A stretch of 64,000 nucleotides of DNA from Roseateles_B sp041906185 (GTDB lineage: Bacteria; Pseudomonadota; Gammaproteobacteria; Burkholderiales; Burkholderiaceae_C): assembly GCA_041906185.1 (NCBI GenBank), contig JAYRJQ010000022.1, positions 1 through 64,000 of the forward strand, read 5' to 3'. Shown here piece after piece: positions 17,368 through 25,383 of the stretch; within the stretch, counting starts at the first letter, position 1, and each line of letters begins with the position of its first letter. The position numbers were made by a program, and so were the translations under genes. The notes beneath the pieces were generated by a model. The model ran no database searches and had not been told where the DNA came from. It saw only the letters and a list, made by a program, of their open reading frames with translations.

Positions 17368-18399
17368 ATGTTGACACCCAAGAAAGTATTTGTAGACACC
17401 ATCGTGACTCAGCTCTCGCTGCTGAGTTCAGGCGTTCTGACCGAGGCTGAGGAATCCCAAGATGGCCCGCCTCGGGCCAAGCGCATCGTGGTTCCCGGCG
17501 ATCACCATGAAAAGAACTTGCATATCCGGCACTTTCCGAGCGAGGATATCTTGGTACTTGAAGGCAGCGTAATTGGCTACAAGCAGGGCCATAACGTATT
17601 TGGATCTTGTGACGTGCCGAGCCTGGTTGTTGATGCCCACAAGGCCGCACACAAGAGAAAGTCTTTCCTTTTTTCAAAGGAGGATCAGCAGCGTATCCGA
17701 GGCGGCGAAAGCGTAGAAATGAAGCGCCTTGATGTCGGCGTCAATCTCGCCTTGCCAGAGAACGTCTCAGCCACTCGTGCACTCGTCGAATTGGCACATG
17801 AGATGGTCGACAAAGGCATGAACACCTCGACCTACGGATACGGCGAAACGGTGTACCGCAACCAACACTCGCAAAGCTCCGCCCTGAAGTTCTACGACAA
17901 GGCCAAGGAGTTGGCCGACAACAAAGGGCTGCCTGCGAATCTGCCGAACCGCGACGCCATCATGGACTTCGCCAAGTCAGTCATCCGCTGCGAGGTTGTG
18001 CTGCGTCACCCCAAGCTGAAGGCGATGGAAATGACGAGGCCGAAGGACTGCACGTTCGCCTTGCTGAAGTCCGAATTGGAAAACGCTATCGGGCGCATGA
18101 ATCTCAAGCGGAGCGTCCGAGCGGGGCTCACGGCGCTCGATCTCCGAGAGGTGAAGCAGATGTACCACACCACCTATCGCTGCTGGGAGCATGGTGACGA
18201 TTTGGAAACCTTGCTGGAGCCCAAGGCCTTCAAGCGTCAGGCCGCCTACTTCGCCGAGCGTGGAATCAACCTCAGCGATAAGCCCCCGATTGATGGCAAG
18301 GAGTACCTGTTGGGCGACATCTTCACGCTGTCGAATGCAGTGGAACCGCCCGCAGATCTGTGGGGAGACGATGACGACGCGGAAAGCGTCGAGTGCTGA
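17368..18399 (+). CDS. Probable phage/plasmid replication protein, gene II/X family
   Basis: A 343-aa protein similar in layout to the replication initiators of filamentous phages and their satellites (Phage_CRI/gene II-X type). It shows an N-terminal strand-rich region, an internal LKFYDKAKELADNK segment and IRCEVVLRHPKLKAM, where family members have conserved Tyr/Lys and Glu/Arg motifs. Such proteins nick a plus-strand origin for rolling-circle replication. I use the ATG at 17368, preceded by AAGGAAG; an ATG at 17335 overlaps the inverted repeat. If correct, the right end of the island includes a rolling-circle module. The assignment is by pattern only. Confidence 0.55.
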   Translation: MLTPKKVFVDTIVTQLSLLSSGVLTEAEESQDGPPRAKRIVVPGDHHEKNLHIRHFPSEDILVLEGSVIGYKQGHNVFGSCDVPSLVVDAHKAAHKRKSFLFSKEDQQRIRGGESVEMKRLDVGVNLALPENVSATRALVELAHEMVDKGMNTSTYGYGETVYRNQHSQSSALKFYDKAKELADNKGLPANLPNRDAIMDFAKSVIRCEVVLRHPKLKAMEMTRPKDCTFALLKSELENAIGRMNLKRSVRAGLTALDLREVKQMYHTTYRCWEHGDDLETLLEPKAFKRQAAYFAERGINLSDKPPIDGKEYLLGDIFTLSNAVEPPADLWGDDDDAESVEC

Positions 18400-18448
18400 C
18401 CAAAGCGGTGGAGCGCCGAAATGGACGCACCACCGCCCAGAAGCCCAG

Positions 18449-19642
18449 TCAATCCCCCTTCATTGCGAAGGCCATGGCGACGATCTGCCGGAAGGCGTCG
18501 TCGCTTTCTTCAATGTACTTCTCGCTACGCGCCCGCCAATTCGGGACCATGGCCGAATTCTTGGTTGCCTGAATCACCATTGTGTCCAAGTCGGTGTTTT
18601 GCCGACGCAGGTTAAGCGCGGCATTGGGGCGCGACGGTTGTTTAATGCCGTACTTGTTGTACTCTGACTCAAAGAGACCGCTGATTTCGCTGCGGTCGAT
18701 GCGCGGGTTGAGGGTTCCTTGCTGAATTCGAGCCTCAGCGACCGCATCCCATGTCCGCAGCCAATATGGGTGAAGCTCGATGTGCTTGATGACCACCCGG
18801 CCGGCCTTAGCCACGTCCCGTGACTGAATGTGGAAATCGTCATCATCTTCAACGACCACCGCTTTGCCAGGCTTCCGCCGCCCCGGCCGCGGTAAAGGAT
18901 CAAACGCCCTTTCCTTGCGGTCCACAGCGACTCGCTGCGCTTGAACGAATTCCTTTTGCAGTGCTTGAACCTGGAGATCAAAAGACACGTCTAGGCGCAA
19001 TCGGGACATGACCTCATTCGACCGCAGATAGGTGTTCAATACCTGGGGCCGATCTGCGGGCGAATCGGCAGACACTTGGGTTATCAACGTTGCTGGCGAA
19101 GCGAATACGCGTTTGCCGCGCAGAGCCTCGTACACAGCCTGAGGGTCAGGGAGGTACTCCATCCCCCAAAAATCCATCACCCACTTGCAGCGGTTCATCA
19201 CGAACCACGGCTGCCCTTCGTTTTCCTGGTTAACGTCGATCCAGCCCAGCCTTGCAACATAGCTGCCGAAGGTTTCGCCTTCTTGAATGGATGGATCGCA
19301 GAAATGCCCAAACAACGGGTAGTTACGCCAACCCGGAAAACCTGGCCAATTTGCGCTTGAGTAGAAGTGATGCCTGCTTGTTCTGAAAAAGCTCGGAGAC
19401 GTGATCCCAAACTTTTGTAACCGGTGAAACTGGTAGCGATAGCGAGGCATGCGTCGCAGCAGCTCCCACGCTAGGCGCAGATAGTCGTCGCGCGTGTAGT
19501 CAACGAGCGGCTTTATCTCGGGATATTGCGTGCGTTTACGCCAATCAGCAGCGTGTTCAAACAGCCGCTCGGAGTCTTCGCTGCCAGCTTCAAAGCGCAA
19601 CCACCTGGGGCGATCTGTGGAGGTTGAGGGCGTGCGCGGCAT
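18449..19642 (-). CDS. DUF6499-like mobile-element protein of unknown function
   Basis: A 397-aa soluble protein. Its N-terminal motif, LAWELLRRMPRYRYQFHRL near residue 60, resembles the DUF6499 transcriptional-regulator-like domain found on integrative conjugative elements (usually as AWEFLRRNPxYR). The rest, with a basic stretch (PRPGRRKPGK) near 245 and an acidic VEDDDDFH, is not recognised. The gene reads away from the intron-bearing tRNA and converges with the replication gene. It is the last island gene before the tRNA boundary, so a role in element maintenance or recombination is possible. Confidence 0.45.
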   Translation of the reverse strand: MPRTPSTSTDRPRWLRFEAGSEDSERLFEHAADWRKRTQYPEIKPLVDYTRDDYLRLAWELLRRMPRYRYQFHRLQKFGITSPSFFRTSRHHFYSSANWPGFPGWRNYPLFGHFCDPSIQEGETFGSYVARLGWIDVNQENEGQPWFVMNRCKWVMDFWGMEYLPDPQAVYEALRGKRVFASPATLITQVSADSPADRPQVLNTYLRSNEVMSRLRLDVSFDLQVQALQKEFVQAQRVAVDRKERAFDPLPRPGRRKPGKAVVVEDDDDFHIQSRDVAKAGRVVIKHIELHPYWLRTWDAVAEARIQQGTLNPRIDRSEISGLFESEYNKYGIKQPSRPNAALNLRRQNTDLDTMVIQATKNSAMVPNWRARSEKYIEESDDAFRQIVAMAFAMKGD

Positions 19643-19661
19643 CAGTCAATTGTCTTATGAA

Positions 19662-20002
19662 TGGTAGGCCGTGTTGGACTTGAACCAACGACCAAAGGAT
19701 TCAGGTTTGCATGAGTTTCCTCATTCCCTGGACTATCTCACCACCCTCGCCACGGATTGCTCCGCGCGTTAGGGTGCCGGGCGCTCTTGGGGTGCTTATC
19801 GGATTGGCTCCTCACACCCTAGTCTCTGCACCTTCTCGCCTACCGGTCCTTCGACCTGCCTTCGGCGAGCTTGGCTCAGGATTGCCGGGCCATTGACTGG
19901 CTGACGGTTTCCCTGAGTTCACCCGGTTTTTCCATTGCCGCTTTCACGGCAAGGTCACCATTTCGATGAGTCCTCTGCTCTAACCAACTGAGCTAACGGC
20001 CC
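19662..20002 (-). tRNA. tRNA(CAU), probably tRNA-Ile2, interrupted by a group I intron
   Basis: The 5' exon (20002-19966, 37 nt) and 3' exon (19701-19662, 40 nt) join into a 77-nt tRNA with encoded CCA. It has a 7-bp acceptor (GGGCCGT with ACGGCCT, one G-U pair), D arm GCTC/GAGC, anticodon stem GAGGA/TCCTT with loop CTCATAA, variable loop TGGTC and T arm GTTGG/CCAAC. The CAU anticodon fits elongator tRNA-Met or tRNA-Ile2. The TTGGTCG region resembles tRNA-Ile2, the tRNA whose CAU wobble base is modified by TilS to read AUA, and the intron position matches Azoarcus tRNA-Ile(CAU). The intron follows the anticodon CAU directly. An intron-less 5' fragment lies 222 bp upstream. Confidence 0.9.
19702..19965 (-). 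ncRNA. Group I self-splicing intron (264 nt) in the tRNA anticodon loop
   Basis: The minus strand contains the conserved group I core in order. The P4/Q region is AATCCTGAGCCAAGC (19883-19869), R is GTGCAGAGACTAGGG (19831-19817) and S is AGATAGTCCAGGG (19738-19726). P7 pairs ACTA with TAGT. P2 is a hairpin capped by GAAA (TTGCCGT/GCGGCAA), and P9 is ATGAG-GAAA-CTCAT (19724-19711). The 5' exon ends in U and the intron ends in G, as required. The 3' part is very close to the Azoarcus tRNA-Ile intron (AUAGUCCAGGGA, then GAAA and AAACC), so subgroup IC3 is likely. No homing endonuclease frame is present. Confidence 0.93.
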
Positions 20003-20223
20003 ATTCATAAAACAACTTCAACTCTCTGCGCAGTCAGCGCCCCCGAGGGCCGCCGAAAAACGCCATTTCTCCTTCAGTAGCAAGAACGTAGCAAGCGCCT
20101 TCCCGCCAACTTCCTCGGTAGCAATCCGGCAAATTCGCCAGAATGCTGTAAGTACTTGATTTCAAAGCGTTGGAATCAAGCAACCGGTCCGAAAAAGTTG
20201 AAGGTTAATCGCATTGACCTCTT
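20003..20223. other. Putative attachment-site arm region between the tRNA copies
   Basis: This 221-bp gene-free stretch contains three direct copies of GTAGCAA (20077, 20088, 20118, the first two as GTAGCAAG). It also has copies of AATCAAG or its complement at 20155-20161, 20174-20180 and 20221-20227, the last spanning the point where tRNA identity ends. Short clustered direct and inverted repeats beside a tRNA-derived core are typical of integrase arm and core sites. I read it as the element-side arm of an att site; this is inference. Confidence 0.5.
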
Positions 20224-20264
20224 GATTATGAGTCCTCTGCTCTAACCAACTGAGCTAACGGCCC
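20224..20264 (-). pseudogene. Broken 5' half of a tRNA(CAU) gene, att core
   Basis: Bases 20264-20228 are identical over 37 nt to the 5' exon of the intron-bearing tRNA. Identity continues for AATC of the 3' exon (to 20224) and then stops. There is no intron and no 3' half. It abuts the hrcA side of the chromosome, so it is most likely the remnant of the resident tRNA gene after insertion in the anticodon loop. Confidence 0.8.
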
Positions 20265-20353
20265 CCGTGTTTCCGGCGCCGGAGAGGCGCCCTAGACGAC
20301 CCGGCGGGGAGCCGGGAGGGCGGATTGTACGGGCCCGCCCGGAGGCCCCCGGC

Positions 20354-21379
20354 CTACTTCTGGGACAGCGCGTTGGACACCATCCGGGAGGTGATGTCGA
20401 CGATCTGGATCATGCGGTCGTAGGCCATGCGGGTGGGGCCGATGACGCCCAGGGTGCCGACGACCTGGCCGTCGACCTCGTACGGCGCGGACACGATGGA
20501 CAGCTCCTCATAAGGCACGACCTGGCTCTCTCCGCCAATGAAGATGCGCACGCCCTCGGCGCGGCTGGAGCCGTCCAGGAGGCGCATGAGCTGGGTCTTC
20601 TGCTCGAAGAGGTCGAAGAGGCGGCGCAGGCTGTTCATGTCCTGGCTGAAATCCTGCACGGTGAGGAGGTTGCGCTCACCGCTGATGATGACCTGCTCCT
20701 CCTGCTCGATGGCCTCGGTGCCGACCTGCACGGCTGCACTCATCAGCAAGGCAATCTCGCCGCGCAGAGCGTCGACCTCGTGCTTGATCTTCTCGCGCAC
20801 GGCCTCCAGGCTCAGGCCGGCGTACTGGGCATTGAGGCGGTTGCTGGCCTCGGCCAGCTCGGCCTGGGTGTGGTCCTGGGCAGTGAAGATGACGCGGTTC
20901 TGCACGTCGCCGTCCGGCGAGACCATGATGACCAGCACGCGGCGCTCGCCCAGGCGCAGGAACTCGATGTGATGGAAGACGCTCGGCTTGCGCGGCGCGG
21001 TGACGACGCCGACGAAGCTGGACAGGTTGGACAGCAGCTGCGCCGCGCTGGTGATCACGCGCTGGGGCTGGTCGGGCTGCAGGTGGGCGTCCAGGGCGAT
21101 GGGCTCGGCGCCCAGCAGGCCCGGGTTGGCCGTCAGCATGGTGTCCACGAACAGCCGGTAGCCGCGCGCCGTCGGGATGCGCCCGGCGCTGGTGTGCGGG
21201 CTGGCAATGAGGCCGAGCTCCTCCAAGTCCGCCATCACATTGCGGATGGTGGCCGGAGACAGCTCCAGGCCGGACGCCTTGGACAGCGTGCGGGAGCCCA
21301 CGGGCTGGCCGTCCGCGATATAGCGTTCGACCAGGGTTTTCAGCAGGGATTTGGATCGCTCGTCGAGCATGGTTTTCAT
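20354..21379 (-). CDS. hrcA: Heat-inducible transcription repressor HrcA
   Basis: A 341-aa HrcA. The N-terminal winged helix with LVERYIADGQPVGSRTLSK and SPATIRNVMADLEELGL is diagnostic, followed by the GAF-like domain and a C-terminal VGTLGVIGPTRMAYDR motif. HrcA represses groESL/dnaK operons at CIRCE operators, its activity depending on GroEL. Start options are ATG 21379 or ATG 21370; the family usually begins with MLDERSK, which is the second, so both are possible. It diverges from nadK across a 59-bp promoter region. No CIRCE element was seen in the window. The tRNA fragment lies about 90 bp after the stop. Confidence 0.96.
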   Translation of the reverse strand: MKTMLDERSKSLLKTLVERYIADGQPVGSRTLSKASGLELSPATIRNVMADLEELGLIASPHTSAGRIPTARGYRLFVDTMLTANPGLLGAEPIALDAHLQPDQPQRVITSAAQLLSNLSSFVGVVTAPRKPSVFHHIEFLRLGERRVLVIMVSPDGDVQNRVIFTAQDHTQAELAEASNRLNAQYAGLSLEAVREKIKHEVDALRGEIALLMSAAVQVGTEAIEQEEQVIISGERNLLTVQDFSQDMNSLRRLFDLFEQKTQLMRLLDGSSRAEGVRIFIGGESQVVPYEELSIVSAPYEVDGQVVGTLGVIGPTRMAYDRMIQIVDITSRMVSNALSQK

Positions 21380-21438
21380 TGTACGGACATGGGAGATCCC
21401 GCCATTCGGCCCAGATGCGCTGTGGTGTAATTCTGCGC

Positions 21439-22314
21439 ATGGCCAAACGATTCCAACATGTGGCGATTGTGGGCAAGCACCAGGCACGCGGCATCCGGCC
21501 GGTCCTGGAGGAGATTGCCCAATTTGTGGCCAGTCAAGGCCTGGAGGTTTCCCTGGAGCGCGACACGGCGCTCAACACGGGGATCACCGCCTATGACGCC
21601 CTGGACAACGCCGAGCTCGGCCAGCGCTGCGACCTCGCCATCGTGGTCGGGGGCGACGGCACCATGCTCGGGTTTGCCCGGGAGATGGCCCGCCACGGCA
21701 CGCCGCTGGTGGGCATCAACCAGGGCCGCCTGGGCTTCATCACCGACATTTCCATCGAGCACTTCCGCGAGGCGCTCGCCCCGATCCTGGCCGGCGACTA
21801 CGACGCCGAGCAGCGCGCCATGCTCGAAGGCGAGGTCTGGCGGGACAACGCCATCATCTTCGAGGGCGTCGCGCTCAACGACGTGGTGGTGAGCCGCGGC
21901 GCCACGGCCTCGATGGTCGAGCTGCGGGTGGACGTGGGCGACGAGTTCGTGGCCAATATGCGGGCCGACGGCGTGATCGTGGCCTCGCCCACGGGCTCGA
22001 CGGCCTACTCGCTCTCGGCCGGTGGCCCCATCCTGCACCCGAGCATCGCGGGCTGGGTGCTGGTGCCGATCGCCTCGCACACCCTCTCCAACCGGCCCAT
22101 CGTGCTGCCCGACCTGGGCGAGGTGAGCCTGGAGATCGTCGCCGGCCGCGACGCCAGCGTGAACTTCGACATGCAGAGCCTCGCCAGCCTGCTGCACGGG
22201 GACCGCATCACCGTGCGGCGCTCGGCGCACAAGGTGTCCTTCCTCCACCCCAAGGGCTGGAGCTACTACGCCACCCTGCGCCGCAAGCTGCGCTGGTACG
22301 AAGGCGTGAGCTGA
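21439..22314 (+). CDS. nadK: NAD kinase
   Basis: A 291-aa ATP-dependent NAD kinase making NADP in the cytoplasm. Hallmarks are VVGGDGTMLGFAR (GGDG motif) and GVIVASPTGSTAYSLSAGGP, with the NE/D-type substrate region LNDVVVSRG. The start MAKRFQHVAIVG is chosen because the longer frame runs into hrcA. It diverges from hrcA and is followed 40 bp later by recN, an order common in Burkholderiales. Confidence 0.97.
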   Translation: MAKRFQHVAIVGKHQARGIRPVLEEIAQFVASQGLEVSLERDTALNTGITAYDALDNAELGQRCDLAIVVGGDGTMLGFAREMARHGTPLVGINQGRLGFITDISIEHFREALAPILAGDYDAEQRAMLEGEVWRDNAIIFEGVALNDVVVSRGATASMVELRVDVGDEFVANMRADGVIVASPTGSTAYSLSAGGPILHPSIAGWVLVPIASHTLSNRPIVLPDLGEVSLEIVAGRDASVNFDMQSLASLLHGDRITVRRSAHKVSFLHPKGWSYYATLRRKLRWYEGVS

Positions 22315-22354
22315 GCGCCGCCCTCCCCTGACCCCCAACGACCTCATTCGCCCG

Positions 22355-24055
22355 ATGCTGCGCCGCCTGAGCCTCCGAGATTTCGTCATCGTGCCCGCGC
22401 TGGAGCTGGACTTCGGCGCCGGCTTCGCGGCACTCACCGGGGAGACCGGTGCCGGCAAGTCCATCCTGATCGACGCCCTGCAGCTGGCCCTGGGCCAGCG
22501 CGGTGACGCCGGCGTGGTGCGCGAAGGCGCCGCGCGGGCCGAGATCACCGCGGAGTTCGATCGCCCGGCCACGCTGCTGGCCTGGCTGGAGGAAGGCGGC
22601 TTCGATCCGGACGCCGACACCCTCCTGCTGCGCCGCGTGATCGACGCCCAAGGCAAGAGCCGCGCCTGGATCAACGGCAGCAGCGCCACCGTGGCCCAGC
22701 TGCGCGAGCTCGCCGACCACCTGCTGGACATCCACGGCCAGCACGCCTGGCAAGGCCTGACCCGCGCGGCCTCGGTGCGCGAGCTGCTGGACGGCTACGC
22801 CCAGACCGACACACGCGCCGTGGCCCAGGCCTTCGGCGCCTGGCGTCAGGCGCACGAGGCGCTGGCGCAGGCCCGCACGCAGCAGGCCACGCTGGCCGGC
22901 GAGCACGAGCGCCTGAGCTGGCAGCTTGGCGAGATCGAGCGCCTGTCCCCGGGCGAGGACGAGTGGGACGGTCTCAACAGCGAGCACCAGCGCCTCTCGC
23001 ATGCGCAGTCGCTGATGGACGCCGCCCGCCTGGCGCTGGACGCGCTGAGCGAGGCCGAGCTCAATGCCGAATCGCTGACGCAGCAGGCGCTGGACGGCCT
23101 GCAGGACGTGCTGAGCTACGACGCGAGCCTCGCGCCCGCGGTGGAAGCGCTGCAGGGGGCGCAGGCCCAGCTGCAGGACGCCGCGCACACCCTGGGCACC
23201 TATCTGCACGGCGCCGAGCTGGAGCCCGAACGGCTGCAGCAGCTCGACGAGCGGCTCTCGGCCTGGATGCAGCTCGCACGCCGCTACCGCCGCCAGCCCG
23301 CCGAGCTGCCCGCGCTGCACCAGGAATGGAAGGCCGAGCTGGCCCGCCTCGACGCCGCGACCGATCTGGACGCGCTAGAGCGCCAGCTCGCCGTCGCGCG
23401 CCTGGCCTACGACACCCAGGCCGGCCTGCTCAGCAAGGCCCGCAAGGCGGCCGCGCCCAAGCTGGCCGCGGCTGTCACGCAGGCGATGCAGCAGCTGGGC
23501 ATGGCGGGCGGCGCCTTCGAGATCGCGCTGCTGCCGCAGGCCGAGCCGCAGAGCTTCGGCCTCGAGTCCGCCGAATTTCTCGTGGCCGGGCATGCCGGCA
23601 GCACGCCCAGACCGCTGGCCAAGGTGGCCTCGGGCGGCGAGCTCTCGCGCATCGCGCTGGCCATCGCCGTCACCACCTGCCAGCACAGCGGCGGTGCGGG
23701 CACGCTCATCTTTGACGAGATCGACGCCGGGGTCGGCGGTGCCGTGGCCGAGACCGTCGGCCGGCTGATGAAGCAGCTGGGGCGCGATCGCCAGGTGCTC
23801 GCCGTCACGCACCTGCCGCAGGTGGCCGCCTGCGCGGACCAGCATTACGTCGTCTCCAAGGCCCTGAAGGACGGCAGCACCTGCTCCGACGTCCGCCCCG
23901 TGACCGGCGAGCAGCGCGTGGCCGAGATCGCCCGCATGCTCGGCGGCGAGCGCCTGTCCTCGACGAGCCTCGCCCACGCGCAGGAGATGCTCGACCTCTC
24001 TGCCCAGGCCCCGTCCGCTGCGGGCGCCGCCCGCCCCCGAAAGGCCAAGCCATGA
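22355..24055 (+). CDS. recN: DNA repair protein RecN
   Basis: A 566-aa SMC-like ATPase for double-strand break repair. Walker A TGETGAGKSIL lies near residue 30, a long coiled-coil middle spans about 155-370, the signature VASGGELSRIALA is near 425 and Walker B is TLIFDEIDAGVGG near 450. Length is normal. It overlaps rapZ by 4 bp (ATGA), so the two are co-translated. Confidence 0.97.
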   Translation: MLRRLSLRDFVIVPALELDFGAGFAALTGETGAGKSILIDALQLALGQRGDAGVVREGAARAEITAEFDRPATLLAWLEEGGFDPDADTLLLRRVIDAQGKSRAWINGSSATVAQLRELADHLLDIHGQHAWQGLTRAASVRELLDGYAQTDTRAVAQAFGAWRQAHEALAQARTQQATLAGEHERLSWQLGEIERLSPGEDEWDGLNSEHQRLSHAQSLMDAARLALDALSEAELNAESLTQQALDGLQDVLSYDASLAPAVEALQGAQAQLQDAAHTLGTYLHGAELEPERLQQLDERLSAWMQLARRYRRQPAELPALHQEWKAELARLDAATDLDALERQLAVARLAYDTQAGLLSKARKAAAPKLAAAVTQAMQQLGMAGGAFEIALLPQAEPQSFGLESAEFLVAGHAGSTPRPLAKVASGGELSRIALAIAVTTCQHSGGAGTLIFDEIDAGVGGAVAETVGRLMKQLGRDRQVLAVTHLPQVAACADQHYVVSKALKDGSTCSDVRPVTGEQRVAEIARMLGGERLSSTSLAHAQEMLDLSAQAPSAAGAARPRKAKP

Positions 24056-24969
24056 AGCAAGCCAAGCCTGAAGTCCGCGAGCAGAGCGATGTGGTGCTGG
24101 TCACCGGTGTGTCCGGCGGCGGCAAGTCCATCGCCATGCACGCGCTGGAGGACGCCGGCTTCTTCTGCGTGGACAACCTCCCGCCCGAGCTGCTGCTCGA
24201 GTTCCTGCGGCTGGAGCGTCAGCGCGGCAAGCGCCGCGTGGCCATCGCCGTGGACGTCCGCAGCGCGGGCTCCCTGCCCCACCTGCTGCCGCTGATCAAG
24301 CAGCTGCGCAGCGAGGGCGTGGCGATGCGCTCCATCTTCCTGGACGCCAACACCGAGACCCTCATGCGGCGCTTCTCCGAGACGCGCCGCCCCCACCCGC
24401 TGCGCCAGCATCCGGCCGGGCCCGGCGGCGCCAGCGACAAGGGCGAGGACGAGCACCGCGCGCTGCTGGACGCCATCCACCTGGAGCGCGAGCTGCTGGC
24501 GGCGCTGCGCGTCGAGTCCACCGTGATCGACACCAGCCAGCTGCGCCCCGCCCAGCTGCGCGCCTGGGTGCGCGACCTCGTCGTGGTGTCGGGCGATTCG
24601 CTGACGCTCGTCTTCGAGTCCTTCGCCTTCAAGCATGGCGTGCCGAGCGACGCCGACTTCGTCTTCGACGTCCGCGTGCTGCCCAATCCCTACTACGACC
24701 GCGAGCTGCGCCCGCAGACCGGCCGCGACGAGCCCGTCGCCAAGTTCCTCGAGGCTCAGCCCGAGGTGCGGCTGATGCTCAGCCAGATCAGCGCCTTCAT
24801 CGCGCAATGGCTCCCCAACTTCGCCTCGGACCAGCGCAGCTACCTCACCGTGGCCATCGGCTGCACGGGCGGCCAGCACCGCTCGGTCTATCTGGTCGAG
24901 ACGCTGTGCAAGCAGTTCGCGTACCACGGCCAGGTGCTGAAGCGGCACCGCGAGCTGGACGCCAAGTGA
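24052..24969 (+). CDS. rapZ: RNase adapter protein RapZ (YvcJ family)
   Basis: A 305-aa nucleotide-binding protein. It shows the P-loop TGVSGGGKSIAMHALEDAG, the FCVDNLPPELL motif and the C-terminal GCTGGQHRSVYLVE signature. RapZ controls amino-sugar synthesis by presenting GlmZ-type small RNAs to RNase E in enterics; the regulatory target in betaproteobacteria is less certain. A short extra loop around residues 118-138 makes it slightly longer than usual. It sits in a recN-rapZ operon. Confidence 0.95.
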   Translation: MKQAKPEVREQSDVVLVTGVSGGGKSIAMHALEDAGFFCVDNLPPELLLEFLRLERQRGKRRVAIAVDVRSAGSLPHLLPLIKQLRSEGVAMRSIFLDANTETLMRRFSETRRPHPLRQHPAGPGGASDKGEDEHRALLDAIHLERELLAALRVESTVIDTSQLRPAQLRAWVRDLVVVSGDSLTLVFESFAFKHGVPSDADFVFDVRVLPNPYYDRELRPQTGRDEPVAKFLEAQPEVRLMLSQISAFIAQWLPNFASDQRSYLTVAIGCTGGQHRSVYLVETLCKQFAYHGQVLKRHRELDAK

Positions 24970-24994
24970 GCGGGGCGGCTTCAGAGGGGGTCTC

Positions 24995-25357
24995 ATGGGC
25001 GGCATGACCTGGCTCGTCACCAAGTACCTGATCACCGCGGGCCTGGTGGTCGGCATCTCCGAGATCGCCAAGCGCAGCGAGCGGCTCGGCGGCCTCGTGG
25101 CGGCGCTGCCGCTGGTCACGCTGCTGACGCTGGTCTGGCTCTACGTCGAGCGCCAGCCGGCCGAGCGCATCGCCAACCACGCCTGGTACACCTTCTGGTA
25201 CGTGCTGCCCACGCTGCCGATGTTCCTGGCTTTCCCGTGGATGCTCGCGCGCTGGGGCTTCTGGGGCGCGCTTGGGGCGGCGGCCGTGCTCACGGTGCTG
25301 TGCTTCGTGCTGACTGCCTGGGCCGTGCGGCCCTTCGGCATCGTGCTGCTGGACTGA
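24995..25357 (+). CDS. Small integral membrane protein, DUF3147 family
   Basis: A 120-aa protein with about four membrane segments: LITAGLVVGISEIA, then LGGLVAALPLVTLLTLVWLY, VLPTLPMFLAFPWMLA and GALGAAAVLTVLCFVLTAW. The layout fits DUF3147 inner-membrane proteins of unknown function. It is 25 bp after rapZ and faces a convergent membrane gene. Its end overlaps one arm of an inverted repeat (GGACTGAG 25351-25358 with CTCAGTCC 25383-25390) that spans both stop codons and may be a bidirectional terminator. Confidence 0.8.
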   Translation: MGGMTWLVTKYLITAGLVVGISEIAKRSERLGGLVAALPLVTLLTLVWLYVERQPAERIANHAWYTFWYVLPTLPMFLAFPWMLARWGFWGALGAAAVLTVLCFVLTAWAVRPFGIVLLD

Positions 25358-25383
25358 GGCGGCCGAGCGCGCCCGGCGCTGGC

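Larger units (their letters stand above)
19655..20010. repeat. 10-bp inverted repeats flanking the intron-bearing tRNA gene
   Basis: TTATGAATGG at 19655-19664 and CCATTCATAA at 20001-20010 are perfect inverted copies that bracket the tRNA gene exactly and extend its acceptor stem by eight base pairs in the precursor. The tRNA ends contribute only the GG/CC bases; the other eight pairs are outside the mature tRNA. This symmetry is not expected of an ordinary tRNA gene. Confidence 0.7.

Noticed and set aside
20224..20264. Second complete tRNA gene beside hrcA
   Set aside because: Only 41 nt match the tRNA; after AATC the sequence departs and no 3' half, T arm or acceptor strand follows.
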